A DNA stretch of 64,000 nt from Bacillus renqingensis (GCF_016464375.1 NZ_JADDIU010000005.1:124001-188000); one strand, 5' to 3'; counted from the first letter of the stretch, positions 25,615 through 34,779 are shown. The notes: a model not told the origin generated them from the letters alone. A program made the numbers and translations.

Positions 25615-25648
25615 AAATCACCTTTGTCACCTTACGAAGGTGATTTTT
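25615..25648 (+). terminator. Terminator of the DUF1450 gene
   Basis: AAATCACCTT and AAGGTGATTTTTCC form the stem and T tract. Confidence 0.85.
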
Positions 25649-25655
25649 CCTTTTC

Positions 25656-25790
25656 GGCTTTGAGAATTGTCCAGCTCCAGGCGCCAGCGGCTCGAGGTCA
25701 CAAGCGGGTCCTCAAGAAGGCTAAAGAACAGCCTTCTCGCCGGCTCGTCTTGTGCTTGTCGCCGCTAGGCGGGCGCCTTGCGCTTTTCTA
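25656..25790 (+). repeat. Family-B dispersed repeat, short subtype
   Basis: A 135-bp element with head GCTTTGAGAATTGTCCAGCT and tail GCGCCTTGCGCTTTTCTA. It is nearly identical to 27840-27976. It contains nested inverted repeats (AGGCGCCAGCGGC against GCCGCTAGGCGGGCGCC; AGAAGGCT against AGCCTTCT), so its transcript can fold into one long branched hairpin. A truncated family-A arm (TGCCTGACACC, 25792-25802) abuts its end. Confidence 0.92.
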
Positions 25791-25880
25791 ATGCCTGACA
25801 CCAAAAATTTTGAAGAATTTTGTTGTTTTTCGGTATATAATAGTACTAATGTAGATTGGTTTATGGGAAGAGGGGAGCGA

Positions 25881-27176
25881 ATGACCTATTCGGTGGAGAA
25901 GTTGAGTGAAGAAAAAGTGTTTAAGGATCCTGTCCATCGCTATGTTCATGTGCGTGATCGGGTGATTTGGGATTTGGTCGGGACGAGGGAGTTTCAGCGC
26001 TTGCGGCGGATTAAACAGCTTGGAACGACGTTTTTGACCTTTCACGGGGCGGAGCACAGCCGTTTCAACCATTCCCTTGGCGTATATGAGATCGTTCGCC
26101 GCATTATTGACGATGTGTTCGCCGGCAGGCAGGAATGGGATCACTGCGACCGTCTCCTTACCTTATGTGCCGCCCTTCTTCACGACCTTGGGCATGGACC
26201 ATTTTCCCACGCATTTGAAAAAGTATTTGATCTCGACCATGAGGATTTTACAAGGGCGATTATCGTGGGGGATACAGAGGTAAACAAAGTCCTGCAAAAT
26301 GTCAGCCGTGACTTTCCAGAACAAGTTGCTGAAGTGATTGCCAAAACATCGGAGAAAAAACTGGTGGTCAGCTTGATTTCCAGCCAAATTGATGCCGACC
26401 GGATGGATTATTTGCAGCGCGACGCTTATTTTACCGGCGTCAGCTACGGCCAATTCGATATGGAACGGATTTTGCGCGTCATGCGGCCAAGAGAAGAGCA
26501 AGTGGTCATTAAAAAGAGCGGGATGCACGCGGTTGAGGACTATATTATGAGCCGCTATCAAATGTATTGGCAGGTCTATTTCCATCCTGTTTCGCGAAGT
26601 GCCGAGGTGATTTTGACGAAGATTCTTCACCGTGCGAAGCACTTATTTAAGGAAAACTATCCATTTAAATACGAACCGGCTCACTTTATTTCATTATTCT
26701 GTGAACGCCTGACATTAGAAGACTATTTAAAATTAGATGAAGCGGTAATTATGTATTATTTTCAAATCTGGCAAGATGAGCATGATCCGATATTAAGCGA
26801 TCTGTGCCGCCGCTTTGTCAACCGGAATTTGTTTAAGTATGCGGAGTTCGACCCGGCCAAGGAATATAAAAAGCTGGCCGAGTTAACGGCGCTGTTTATC
26901 AAAGCAGGCATCGACCCCGACTATTATTTGGTGGTTGATTCCTCTTCTGATTTGCCTTATGACTTTTATCGTCCCGGTGAAGAGGAAGAGAGGCTGCCGA
27001 TTAATTTACTCATGAAAAGCGGGGAGTTACGGGAGCTTTCGAGAGAGTCAGAGATTGTCGAGGCCATTTCAGGAAAAAGAAGAACCGACCATAAACTATA
27101 TTATCCCGCTGACTTTCTTGCTGCTGAATCAACCGATAACGATATTAAAAAGCAAATACGCACCCTTTTAGACTAG
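25881..27176 (+). CDS. ywfO: HD-domain phosphohydrolase YwfO
   Basis: A 431-residue HD-superfamily enzyme. The metal-binding core is HSRFNHSLGVYEI and ALLHDLGHGPFSHAFE, followed by DADRMDYLQRDAYFTGV, typical of SAMHD1/dGTPase-like proteins. YwfO homologues hydrolyse deoxynucleoside triphosphates, though the physiological substrate is not certain. ATG 25881 follows AGGGGAG; the longer frame from 25752 would begin in the repeat element. ywgA follows within 34 bp, the same order as in B. subtilis. Confidence 0.9.
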   Translation: MTYSVEKLSEEKVFKDPVHRYVHVRDRVIWDLVGTREFQRLRRIKQLGTTFLTFHGAEHSRFNHSLGVYEIVRRIIDDVFAGRQEWDHCDRLLTLCAALLHDLGHGPFSHAFEKVFDLDHEDFTRAIIVGDTEVNKVLQNVSRDFPEQVAEVIAKTSEKKLVVSLISSQIDADRMDYLQRDAYFTGVSYGQFDMERILRVMRPREEQVVIKKSGMHAVEDYIMSRYQMYWQVYFHPVSRSAEVILTKILHRAKHLFKENYPFKYEPAHFISLFCERLTLEDYLKLDEAVIMYYFQIWQDEHDPILSDLCRRFVNRNLFKYAEFDPAKEYKKLAELTALFIKAGIDPDYYLVVDSSSDLPYDFYRPGEEEERLPINLLMKSGELRELSRESEIVEAISGKRRTDHKLYYPADFLAAESTDNDIKKQIRTLLD

Positions 27177-27210
27177 AGAGCTATTTAAGTGGAGTAGGAG
27201 ATGACGAACA

Positions 27211-27714
27211 TTGTTAAAAGATCATGCGAAGTTGATGCAGGCGATTAAGGTCTCAGGCGAAATTGTCGGCAGAAAAAAACTGCAAAAGATGATATATATT
27301 GCGAAAAAGATTCATTTTCCATTTAATGATCGATTCCAATTTCATTTTTACGGTCCATACTCAGAGGAATTGACGACAAGAGTAGAAGAACTCTGTAATA
27401 TGGGCTTTTTAAATGAGGTCAAGGAAAAAAAGGGTGGCTATTTTCAATATCGCTATACGTTGACGGAGCCTGGGAAAGAGTTTTTAAGTCTAAATGAAGT
27501 GGACATGCCGCTTTTAGCGGATTGCTTAGTGGATATGAATGAAAAAAGCGCTAGATTTTTAGAGCTTGTCTCGACGGTGTTATTTTTCGAGGATCTCCCA
27601 AAGGAAGAAGTCATGAATAAGGTGTTTACGCTAAAAAGCAGCCAGCGTTATACGGAGGCAGAGATTGATGAGGCGTATCAATATATTGAAAGCTTGAAAG
27701 CTAAAATTCAATAG
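27211..27714 (+). CDS. ywgA: YwgA family protein
   Basis: A 167-residue protein that starts at TTG 27211 with GGAG eleven bases upstream. It reads MLKDHAKLMQAIKVSGEIVG RKKLQ and contains FHFYGPYSEELTTRVEELCNMGFL, a winged-helix-like pattern. The family is conserved next to ywfO in Bacillus and has no assigned function; it may be a regulator or antitoxin-like DNA-binding protein by fold. No membrane segments. A terminator follows 57 bp after the stop. Confidence 0.86.
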   Translation: MLKDHAKLMQAIKVSGEIVGRKKLQKMIYIAKKIHFPFNDRFQFHFYGPYSEELTTRVEELCNMGFLNEVKEKKGGYFQYRYTLTEPGKEFLSLNEVDMPLLADCLVDMNEKSARFLELVSTVLFFEDLPKEEVMNKVFTLKSSQRYTEAEIDEAYQYIESLKAKIQ

Positions 27715-27770
27715 TCGCTGATCTCAATAGCCATGCGGAAACCTTTTACTCCCTAATGGTTGGAAGGAAG

Positions 27771-27812
27771 AAACGCTTAGATTCGTTTAGTCGAAAATCC
27801 AGCGTTTTTTTA
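27771..27812 (+). terminator. Terminator of ywfO-ywgA
   Basis: AAACGCT and AGCGTTTTTTT close a structured loop containing GATTCG and CGAA. Confidence 0.75.
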
Positions 27813-27839
27813 CTTGGAGTATCAGAATTTATATCAATC

Positions 27840-27976
27840 GACTTTGAGAATTGTCTAGCTCCAGGCGCCAGCGGCTCGAGGTCACAAGCCAATCCGTCAA
27901 GAAGGCTAAAGAACAGCCTTCTCGCCGGCTCGTCTTGTGCTTGTCGCCGCTAGGCGGGCGCCTTGCGCTTTTCTTA
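27840..27976 (+). repeat. Family-B dispersed repeat, short subtype
   Basis: Nearly the same as 25656-25790, with small differences in the centre (CAATCCGT in place of GGGTCCTC). Same orientation as the flanking genes and again directly after a terminator. Confidence 0.92.
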
Positions 27977-28045
27977 TAATGAGTATGAATCTTCTTGAAA
28001 ATTTGCTATGATTTGTCTATCGAGATGATGGGGGAGGCACACGCC

Positions 28046-28276
28046 ATGGATGACTTAATCGGATTGATTGCGGTTGTAATGGTATTTGGAATTCCGATGG
28101 TCGCAATTTTGGGAGGCAATTCCATAAAAAAGACAAAATTAAAAGCCGAAATGGTAAAAGACCAGCTGAAACTGGAGCAGCTAAAACATGAAAACTATTT
28201 AATCGAAACCGAAAAGATGCGGCTCGAACTCGAAAAAATGAAACTCGAAAGCCCAAAGGACAGCCTAAAGTTATAA
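28046..28276 (+). CDS. Small membrane-anchored coiled-coil protein, function unknown
   Basis: A 76-residue product. One N-terminal helix (LIGLIAVVMVFGIPMVAILGG) is followed by a highly charged amphipathic stretch (KDQLKLEQLKHENYLIETEK) that should form a coiled coil in the cytoplasm. The arrangement resembles PspB-like or LiaI-type helper proteins only in outline; I recognise no family. ATG 28046 has GGGGGAGG eight bases upstream, which I prefer over the earlier in-frame starts. It lies between ywgA and ywhB with its own terminator. Confidence 0.75.
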   Translation: MDDLIGLIAVVMVFGIPMVAILGGNSIKKTKLKAEMVKDQLKLEQLKHENYLIETEKMRLELEKMKLESPKDSLKL

Positions 28277-28286
28277 AGGAAACGTA

Positions 28287-28324
28287 AAAGAGTGTGAAAC
28301 CACGAACGGCTTCACACTCTTTTT
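28287..28324 (+). terminator. Terminator of the small membrane protein gene
   Basis: AAAGAGTGTGAA and TTCACACTCTTTTT, running directly into a family-A repeat arm. Confidence 0.88.
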
Positions 28325-28397
28325 GGTGCCTGACACCAATTTCCATTTTCTGTGTCCACGTGTGGTGGAATCGTGTCCACGGATGGTGCCTGACACC
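28325..28397. repeat. Family-A composite repeat with TGTCCAC core
   Basis: Two direct GGTGCCTGACACC arms at 28325-28337 and 28385-28397 flank a core with two GTGTCCACG boxes and a GTGGTGGAA spacer. The core matches the element inside prmC (61668-61711) and those at 33313 and 34733. Confidence 0.85.
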
Positions 28398-28401
28398 ACC
28401 T

Positions 28402-28587
28402 TTATTTGTCGCTTGCTCTGACGCCAGCTGTGGCGTAGTGGTTTTTGCTCATTTCTTCGATGAAGATGGTGATGTTTTCTTTTGGGGCGCCTGTGGTTTC
28501 GCTGACGGCGTCGGTTACCTTTTCAACCAGGGCTTTCTTTTGTGCGTCTGTGCGGCCTTCAAGCATTTTTACCGTTACATATGGCAT
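28402..28587 (-). CDS. ywhB: 4-oxalocrotonate tautomerase family enzyme YwhB
   Basis: A 61-residue tautomerase with the catalytic amino-terminal proline (MPYVTVKMLEGRTDAQKKAL) and the C-terminal block ITIFIEEMSKNHYATAGV. Members act as 2-hydroxymuconate tautomerases or on related enols as small hexamers; the natural substrate in Bacillus is unknown. GGAGGAAAAAG precedes ATG 28587. It is convergent with the preceding small gene and divergent from ywhC. Confidence 0.92.
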   Translation of the reverse strand: MPYVTVKMLEGRTDAQKKALVEKVTDAVSETTGAPKENITIFIEEMSKNHYATAGVRASDK

Positions 28588-28763
28588 TCTCTTTTTCCTC
28601 CTTAAAAGTGACTATGCTAGTAGTGTTCCATAATAAACGAAAAAGTGCAATATCCGTATAGACATTTGATTTTCTTTTTCGCAGCAGTTTCATGTATACT
28701 ATAAAGAAAATAGAGACAGTACGGTGACAATCACGTGTGAAAATATAAGGAGGAGAACTATTT

Positions 28764-29429
28764 TTGGAAGGATTTCTGGCCTATCCCTTAAAGATGATTC
28801 CCTATGTAGCGATTACCTTGGTGTTTGCCTTTACGCTGCATGAATTCGCTCACGCCTATGTTGCCTACAAATTTGGCGACATGACCGCAAAAAAGCAAGG
28901 ACGTCTGACGTTAAATCCGCTTCACCATCTTGATCCGTTTGGCACGATTTTAATACTGATTGCCGGCTTTGGCTGGGCCCGCCCGGTTCCGGTCAATCGT
29001 TACTTTTTTAAAAAGCCGCGCCTTGCCGGCATACTCGTTTCCGTTGCCGGGCCGCTGTCGAACTTGCTGTTGGCCTGTCTTGGCTTTATGATTGGCTATG
29101 GTTTAAACCGAATGGGCATAATCGCCTCTAACAATTTTTATGATTTTCTCGATATTTTTATTAGGCTGAATATTGTTCTGTTCATTTTTAACCTGCTGCC
29201 GCTGCCGCCGCTTGATGGCTATCGGATCATCGAGGATTTGGCTCCCCCTGATATGCGGGCAAAAATGACACAATATGAACAATATGGGGTACTTATCTTT
29301 TTAATCTTAGTCCTCATCCCACCGCTAAACAGCATCACGATTCAGCCGATTTTCGCCATCGTCATCCCTTGGATTTGGGATGTGTTAAGTCATTTCTTTT
29401 ACGGATTGTTTTTTAAAGGAGGGTTTTAA
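28764..29429 (+). CDS. ywhC: Site-2 protease family membrane metalloprotease YwhC
   Basis: A 221-residue M50 rhomboid-independent metalloprotease with several helices. The zinc motif HEFAHAYVAYKFGD lies in the first helix and the second ligand motif NLLPLPPLDGYRI in the third. RLTLNPLHHLDPFGTI and GWARPVPVN are also typical. The start is TTG 28764 after GGAGGAG. The physiological substrate is unknown. ywhD follows after only six bases, forming a conserved pair. Confidence 0.9.
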   Translation: MEGFLAYPLKMIPYVAITLVFAFTLHEFAHAYVAYKFGDMTAKKQGRLTLNPLHHLDPFGTILILIAGFGWARPVPVNRYFFKKPRLAGILVSVAGPLSNLLLACLGFMIGYGLNRMGIIASNNFYDFLDIFIRLNIVLFIFNLLPLPPLDGYRIIEDLAPPDMRAKMTQYEQYGVLIFLILVLIPPLNSITIQPIFAIVIPWIWDVLSHFFYGLFFKGGF

Positions 29430-29435
29430 GCCGCA

Positions 29436-29939
29436 ATGGAAAAGAAAAAAATAGGCTTTAATATCATAAAAAGTGATCCCACCGACGGGCACAAGGGCTT
29501 TGGGAAAAGTGTCTTAAGCCTGGACAATGTGACACCGGTCATTATTGATATCGAGGCAGGAGAAGCGGAGATTGATATCGGTGCGATGCATGCCCGCAGC
29601 GCTGTTGAAAAAGGGATTAAATTTCTGCCGAATCAAGCAGAAGTGCCAAATGGCAAGCCATACTGGCTCGTGTGGGTAACGATTGACCGGAAGGAAGAGG
29701 GGCCGTACTATGCGGGTGTAACCGCCTGCTATATGACGGTCAACCGGGAAATCCGCCGCGGCTATAAGTCGCTCCCTGAGCATGTCAATCGCATGGATAA
29801 GTCACTCAAGCGCCAGATTATTGTCGATGAGATGGATGCGAAATCGAAGAGAGTATTGGCTGATTTCCTCCGTGCACATAACGAGGTGTTTTGGGATCAT
29901 TCATCCGAGGAATTAAAAACGGCCTTAGCGCCAAACTGA
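29436..29939 (+). CDS. ywhD: YwhD family protein
   Basis: A 167-residue soluble protein: MEKKKIGFNIIKSDPTDGHK, then IDIGAMHARSAVEKGIKFLP and YWLVWVTIDRKEEGPYYAGV. Strongly conserved in Bacillus but without known activity. It is co-transcribed with ywhC by spacing. Its downstream bidirectional terminator separates it from convergent pbpG. Confidence 0.9.
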   Translation: MEKKKIGFNIIKSDPTDGHKGFGKSVLSLDNVTPVIIDIEAGEAEIDIGAMHARSAVEKGIKFLPNQAEVPNGKPYWLVWVTIDRKEEGPYYAGVTACYMTVNREIRRGYKSLPEHVNRMDKSLKRQIIVDEMDAKSKRVLADFLRAHNEVFWDHSSEELKTALAPN

Positions 29940-30024
29940 TAGAAAAAACGGCGAATCTCTTGTAGTTTTAAACAAAAATGGGTAGTATTATAAGAAGTGT
30001 GATAACACTGTGAAACTAGGACAG

Positions 30025-30057
30025 AAAAGAGCTCCGGAACCATTCCGGAGCTCTTTT
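30025..30057. terminator. Bidirectional terminator between ywhD and pbpG
   Basis: AAAAGAGCTCCGGAA and TTCCGGAGCTCTTTT, a perfect 15-bp stem with a three-base loop. Confidence 0.93.
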
Positions 30058-30069
30058 CCATTAGCTTTA

Positions 30070-32136
30070 TTAATCCCACAGGAAGATCCATTTGTACCAA
30101 GGTTTTTTCACCTTTTTCTCCCCCTTTGCCGGCGGCTTGTCAGCGCCATTTCTTAAATGCTCTGTACAGTACTCTGTCGGTTCCGTTCCCGCGACAAAAT
30201 AGGTGTACCGGCGGACAGGACAATCCTCCGTCGCCAATTTGCCGTTTGCAGGGTTGACATAAACGCCAACAACCCCCTCTTTCGGTGGCTTAAATGACTT
30301 CACCGGCTTACCCTTCAAGGCATCTTCCATAAAATGTGCCCAAATATTTTTAGCATATGATTTTTCCGCGGGAAGCTCAATCGGGTTACTAACATCATAT
30401 CCCGCCCAGACGGCGGCTACGAGCTGTGGTGAGTAGCCGATCATCCAGCTGTCTGTTTCCGTTGAGCCGGATTTCCCGGCATATGGCCGAGTCATATCGT
30501 TTACGATCGTGCTCCCCGTAACCTTGGCATAGCCATTAAGCTTCGGATCAAACACGCCGGTCAACATATGGGTCATCACAAATGCTTTTGCCGGGTCCAA
30601 GACCTTTTCGGATTCTTTTTTTCTTTCAAAAATGACCTTGCCATGATAATCTTCCACCCTTGTAATCAGGGTTGGATACACACGATTGCCGCCATTAGCA
30701 AACATACTGTAGGCGCTTGCCATTTCAATTACGCGAACACCAGAGGTCCCAAGTGCCAGCGAAGGAACCTGCGCCATTTTGGTTGACAGCCCAAACTTCT
30801 TCGCTGTCTCCGTCAGTGCCCCTTCTCCTAAAAACAGATGCGTTTTCACGGCATAAATGTTATCGGAAACGGCAAGAGCTTGGGCGAGGGTAATTTCGCC
30901 ATTGGCATACTTGTTGTTGAAGTTATGCGGTGTGTAATCGGATCCATCATCAAAGTGAAAGGTCGTATACTCGCTTCTCATCATGGACGAAGGGGTAAAT
31001 CCCTGCTCAAGAGCAGCGTAATAGAGCAGCGGCTTGATGGTCGAACCGGGCTGCCTCACTGCCTGGACGGATCGGTTAAATGGGCTTTTCTCGTAATCCT
31101 TGCCGCCAACCATTGCCTTGACAAAGCCGTTTTTCGGATCCATCGCCACTAATGCAACCTGAATATCTGACGAGCTGGAAACATATCTTTTTATTTGCTC
31201 CTCGGCCGCTTTCTGTGCCTCGAGGTTGAGGGTGGTGTACACCTTTAAACCGCCAAGAGCAATGGTTCGTTCATCTAAATGAAGCTGATTTTTGAGCGCA
31301 TTTTTGACCGCATCCTGGAAATAGGGGGCTACTTTCACCTTTTGCGTCGTATGAACGCCGGTGAAGACCAGCTTTTGCTTTGCCGCCGTAGCTGCTTGCT
31401 TCTTCGTAATGTAGCCGTTTTTTTCCATGCTGTGTAAAATCATCAGCTGGCGTTTTTTCGCATTTTCCAATGAAACAAGCGGTGAGTAAAGCCCAGGCCC
31501 TTTCGGAATGCCTGCAAGCATGCTGGCCTCCGCCAGGCTTAGCTCGGAGGCCTTTTTTCCAAAATAAAATTGACTTGCCGCCTCGGCACCATAGGCGCCG
31601 TTTCCATAATAGATCGTATTTAAGTAACCTTCCAAAATATCATTTTTCGAATAATTCATTTCAAGGCGGATGGTGTAAAGAGCCTCATGAATTTTCCGGT
31701 TCCATGTTTTGTCATGCTCGAGAAATAGATTGCGGGCGTATTGCTGGGTGATGGTGCTCGCACCCTGTACCTTGGCAAACGCCCTTATATCGGCCATCAC
31801 CGCTCCGGCAATTCGTTTATAATCAAAGCCGTGATGGTTGAAAAAGCTTTTATCCTCTATCGATATAGTAGCATTCACTAAATCCGGCGAAATATCGTCA
31901 AGCTTGGCCCAGTAACGCTTCTGTCCGCTGTTGCTTTCGCCCATTAGTGTGCCGTTATCGGCAAAGTATAAGGTTGACTGGGGCACAGCGAGCGGCGGTG
32001 CTCCTTGAATTTTGGCATAGGTCAGAATGCCAATCAGGACAATAGCCATACAAACCATGCCGATCAAACTGATGAAGAAAATGGCGCGAAATATTTTTAT
32101 CGTCTTCCGAAATCCGTGATCTGTCATGATTTCCAC
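30070..32136 (-). CDS. pbpG: Class A penicillin-binding protein PbpG
   Basis: A roughly 688-residue bifunctional peptidoglycan synthase. One N-terminal membrane helix (FFISLIGMVCMAIVLIGILT) precedes the transglycosylase domain (EDKSFFNHHGFDYKRI, GASTITQQYARNLFL) and a transpeptidase domain with STIK in RQPGSTIKPLLYY, SDN in VSDNIYA and KSGST in AGKSGSTETDSWM. In B. subtilis this locus (ywhE) encodes the sigma-F-dependent sporulation PBP needed with PbpF for forespore wall. I take GTG 32136, eight bases after AGGTGG; GTG 32148 is also possible. Divergent from speE. Confidence 0.92.
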   Translation of the reverse strand: MEIMTDHGFRKTIKIFRAIFFISLIGMVCMAIVLIGILTYAKIQGAPPLAVPQSTLYFADNGTLMGESNSGQKRYWAKLDDISPDLVNATISIEDKSFFNHHGFDYKRIAGAVMADIRAFAKVQGASTITQQYARNLFLEHDKTWNRKIHEALYTIRLEMNYSKNDILEGYLNTIYYGNGAYGAEAASQFYFGKKASELSLAEASMLAGIPKGPGLYSPLVSLENAKKRQLMILHSMEKNGYITKKQAATAAKQKLVFTGVHTTQKVKVAPYFQDAVKNALKNQLHLDERTIALGGLKVYTTLNLEAQKAAEEQIKRYVSSSSDIQVALVAMDPKNGFVKAMVGGKDYEKSPFNRSVQAVRQPGSTIKPLLYYAALEQGFTPSSMMRSEYTTFHFDDGSDYTPHNFNNKYANGEITLAQALAVSDNIYAVKTHLFLGEGALTETAKKFGLSTKMAQVPSLALGTSGVRVIEMASAYSMFANGGNRVYPTLITRVEDYHGKVIFERKKESEKVLDPAKAFVMTHMLTGVFDPKLNGYAKVTGSTIVNDMTRPYAGKSGSTETDSWMIGYSPQLVAAVWAGYDVSNPIELPAEKSYAKNIWAHFMEDALKGKPVKSFKPPKEGVVGVYVNPANGKLATEDCPVRRYTYFVAGTEPTEYCTEHLRNGADKPPAKGEKKVKKPWYKWIFLWD

Positions 32137-32410
32137 ATTGGCCACCACCTATCATTTTTGAAGTGCTGCTAGTTAGATAGTATTAGTATTGAAAAAATAG
32201 CCTCTTTTTAAACATTTTTCTTTCATTTAAACTAGACATTTTCTTGTGTTTGTAATTCAATAGTTTGGGTAGGATAAAATGAAAAGTGAAACTCGAGAAT
32301 AAAAAGTGGTTTAATACTGACTCGTCACCAGGGTTTTGCTTCATCATTTTTAAAGCCGAATCATCTGTTTGGCTTAGAAGCAGCCGCAAAAAACGGAAGG
32401 AAGATGACAC
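32137..32410. other. Divergent promoter region of pbpG and speE
   Basis: AT-rich 270-bp region with no repeat and no additional gene. The promoters of both genes should lie here; I see no unambiguous sigma-A or sigma-F pair. Confidence 0.4.
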
Positions 32411-33241
32411 ATGGCTGGACTTTGGTTTACAGAAAAGCAGACCGAAAACTTTGGTATCACCATGAAAGTAAATAAAACCTTACATACCGAACAAACCGAT
32501 TTTCAACGCTTAGAGATGGTGGAGACGGCTGAATGGGGCAATATGCTATTGCTTGACGGCATGGTCATGACCTCTGTGAAAGACGAATTTGTTTACCATG
32601 AAATGGTCGCACACGTGCCGCTATTTACCCATCCCCATCCGGAGAATGTGCTGGTGGTGGGTGGCGGTGATGGCGGTGTTATTCGCGAGGTGTTAAAGCA
32701 CCCAAGCGTCAAACAAGCAACGCTTGTGGACATCGATGGGAAGGTCATTGAGTATTCGAAAAAGTTCTTGCCGGAGATTGCCGGCTGGCTCGATGATCCG
32801 CGTGTGAAGGTACGGGTAGATGATGGCTTCATGCATATTGCCAAAAGTGAACATGCATATGACGTCATTATGGTGGATTCAACTGAGCCGGTTGGTCCAG
32901 CGGTAAACCTTTTTACAAAAGGGTTTTATGCCGGTATTTCCAAGGCTTTGAAGGAAGACGGAATCTTTGTGGCCCAATCCGACAATCCCTGGTTCAAGGG
33001 GGAGTTAATTCGCAGTGTCCAGCGTGACGTTCGTGAAATCTTCCCGATCACCCGTTTGTATCTTGCCAACATTCCAACCTATCCAAGCGGCCTATGGGCC
33101 TTTACAATCGGGTCAAAGAAATACGACCCGCTTGAAGTAAGCGACGACAGCTTTCACGACATCGACACCCGCTACTATACAAAAGAATTGCACAAAGCAG
33201 CGTTCGTCTTGCCGAAGTTTGTTCAGGATTTGGTCAAATAA
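32411..33241 (+). CDS. speE: Spermidine synthase
   Basis: A 276-residue aminopropyltransferase that makes spermidine from putrescine and decarboxylated SAM. Motifs: [47 protein letters not shown] and the active-site region [22 protein letters not shown] precedes ATG 32411. The agmatinase gene follows 141 bp downstream, so putrescine supply and use are adjacent; a family-A repeat lies in the gap. Confidence 0.97.
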   Translation: MAGLWFTEKQTENFGITMKVNKTLHTEQTDFQRLEMVETAEWGNMLLLDGMVMTSVKDEFVYHEMVAHVPLFTHPHPENVLVVGGGDGGVIREVLKHPSVKQATLVDIDGKVIEYSKKFLPEIAGWLDDPRVKVRVDDGFMHIAKSEHAYDVIMVDSTEPVGPAVNLFTKGFYAGISKALKEDGIFVAQSDNPWFKGELIRSVQRDVREIFPITRLYLANIPTYPSGLWAFTIGSKKYDPLEVSDDSFHDIDTRYYTKELHKAAFVLPKFVQDLVK

Positions 33242-33312
33242 ATTTAAGATCAGGTCTCTTGGGCGAAAAGCACTGGAGGTCAACTAGAAGGCAGCAAAAC
33301 CTATCCCTTAAA

Positions 33313-33359
33313 GGTGTCCACTCCACACGGACAAATGTCCACGAGTGGTGCCTGACACC
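33313..33359. repeat. Family-A composite repeat with TGTCCAC core
   Basis: GGTGTCCACTCCACAC, GGACAAATGTCCACG and TGGTGCCTGACACC. The GGACAAATGTCCACG block is identical to the one inside prmC. Confidence 0.88.
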
Positions 33360-33382
33360 AAATAGAAAGAGAGGAATGCCTG

Positions 33383-34255
33383 ATGCGTTTTGATGAGGCT
33401 TATTCTGGGAATGTGTTTATAAAGAGTCATCCGAATTTTGAGGAGAGCTGGGTGGTGCTGTATGGAATGCCGATGGATTGGACGGCGAGTTACCGCCCGG
33501 GGTCGCGGTTTGGTCCGGCGCGGATTCGCGAGGTGTCGATTGGTCTGGAGGAGTACAGCCCGTACCTCGACCGCGAGCTTGATGAGGTAAAATATTTTGA
33601 TGCCGGGGATATCCCGCTGCCGTTTGGTAATCCCCAGAGGAGCCTTGATTTAATAGAGGAATTTGTCAAAAAGGTGCTAAAGGCTGATAAGTTCCCGCTT
33701 GGTATGGGCGGGGAACATCTTGTCTCATGGCCGGTCATGCGCGCCGTCTATAAAAAATACCCGGACCTCGCGATCATTCACATGGATGCCCATACCGATC
33801 TAAGGGAACATTACGAGGGTGAGGAGCTGTCGCACTCCACACCGATTCGAAAAATTGCTGAACTGATTGGACCTTCAAATGTCTATTCATTCGGCATCCG
33901 CTCGGGGATGAAGGAAGAATTTGAATGGGCCAAGCAAAATGGCATGTTTATCTCCAAATTTGACGTACTTGAGCCATTAAAAGAAGTTTTACCAAGGCTT
34001 GCCGGCCGTCCGGTTTACGTTACGATTGACATTGATGTACTCGATCCGGCCCATGCCCCCGGTACAGGTACTGTAGATGCAGGCGGAATCACGTCGAAAG
34101 AGCTGCTTGCTTCCATTCACGAAATCGCCCGGTCAGAAGTGAACGTCGTTGGGGCCGATCTTGTAGAAGTGGCTCCGATTTACGATGTTTCTGAGCAAAC
34201 CGCCAATACGGCAAGCAAACTGATTCGCGAAATGTTACTTGGATGGGTCAAATAG
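33383..34255 (+). CDS. speB: Agmatinase
   Basis: A 290-residue ureohydrolase that splits agmatine to putrescine and urea. The binuclear manganese site is intact: GMGGEHLVSWP, IIHMDAHTDLR and VTIDIDVLDPAHAPGTGT. AGAGAGG lies upstream of ATG 33383. It follows speE as in B. subtilis and ends at a clear terminator. Confidence 0.97.
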   Translation: MRFDEAYSGNVFIKSHPNFEESWVVLYGMPMDWTASYRPGSRFGPARIREVSIGLEEYSPYLDRELDEVKYFDAGDIPLPFGNPQRSLDLIEEFVKKVLKADKFPLGMGGEHLVSWPVMRAVYKKYPDLAIIHMDAHTDLREHYEGEELSHSTPIRKIAELIGPSNVYSFGIRSGMKEEFEWAKQNGMFISKFDVLEPLKEVLPRLAGRPVYVTIDIDVLDPAHAPGTGTVDAGGITSKELLASIHEIARSEVNVVGADLVEVAPIYDVSEQTANTASKLIREMLLGWVK

Positions 34256-34266
34256 ATTGCAAAAAT

Positions 34267-34297
34267 AGGAGTCTTTCCCTAATAGGAAGGCTCCTTT
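34267..34297 (+). terminator. Terminator of speE-speB
   Basis: AGGAGTCTTTCC and GGAAGGCTCCTTT. Confidence 0.8.
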
Positions 34298-34303
34298 GTG
34301 TTG

Positions 34304-34410
34304 GCCTTTAAGAATGGCCCGGTTCTAGCCCCGGTCCCGGTCCCCGTGCCATAGCGGTGAAATGCTTTCGTTTTTCCGCCTTATGATTTTAACGCAACAT
34401 CGGTTCGCTT
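34304..34410 (+). repeat. Decayed family-B repeat
   Basis: CTTTAAGAATGGCCCGGTTC resembles the family-B head and CAACATCGGTTCGCTT is identical to a block of the long subtype at 58361 and 59918; the tail is lost. Position directly after a terminator fits the family. Confidence 0.5.
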
Positions 34411-34498
34411 CATGCAAATCACTCCTCTAAATATGAATAAAATCCAAAAAAATGCAAATAGTAATAATGTAGTTTTTTGCGAGGAGTGGACAGACGAA

Positions 34499-34678
34499 AT
34501 GAATGTGGGAAGAGCACAAGAAATTCTTGAATCTGCTGAAATGTTCAACGTAAGCTATGATGGAACCCCGGTAATAATTCAACATGTCGATGAGGTAACA
34601 AGGATGGCACGAATCTATACGAGGAAAGACCCGGATAATGAGCGCGATGTCCCGGTGCTGAACTTAATTGAAGACTAA
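34499..34678 (+). CDS. sspH: Small acid-soluble spore protein H-type (SspH)
   Basis: A 59-residue protein, MNVGRAQEILESAEMFNVSY followed by VIIQHVDEVTRMARIYTRKD and a PVLNLIED end, the hallmark of the H-type SASP family; B. subtilis SspH has the same length. I use ATG 34499 with GGAGTGG about ten bases upstream rather than the longer frame from 34412, whose extra 29 residues do not belong to the family. H-type SASPs are minor core proteins made in the forespore, in B. subtilis under sigma-G. The gene has its own terminator. Confidence 0.9.
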   Translation: MNVGRAQEILESAEMFNVSYDGTPVIIQHVDEVTRMARIYTRKDPDNERDVPVLNLIED

Positions 34679-34680
34679 CA

Positions 34681-34713
34681 AAGAGTCTCCGAACCTATTC
34701 GGAGACTCTCTTA
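34681..34713. terminator. Terminator of sspH
   Basis: AAGAGTCTCCGAA and TTCGGAGACTCTCTT with a four-base loop. Confidence 0.85.
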
Positions 34714-34732
34714 ATGCCAATATAACCCAAAA

Positions 34733-34779
34733 ATGTGTCCGCCTGAGGTGGATTGTGTCTTTTGATGGTGCCTGACACC
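34733..34779. repeat. Family-A composite repeat, diverged
   Basis: TGTGTCCGCCTGAGGTGGA, TTGTGTCTTTTGA and TGGTGCCTGACACC, at the end of the ywjE gene. Confidence 0.75.

Larger units (their letters stand above)
27715..28045 (+). other. 331-bp gap between ywgA and a small membrane protein gene
   Basis: Holds a terminator (27771-27812) and a family-B repeat (27840-27976); the last 70 bp carry the ribosome site of the next gene. Confidence 0.6.

Noticed and set aside
27756..27953. Open frames through family-B repeats (also at 58372 and 25752)
   Set aside because: They arise from GC-rich repeat sequence and end without family similarity; genes next to them have clear starts outside the repeat.
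34412..34498. Longer N terminus for the SASP gene
   Set aside because: The 29 extra residues are absent from H-type SASPs, and ATG 34499 has its own ribosome site and gives the family length.
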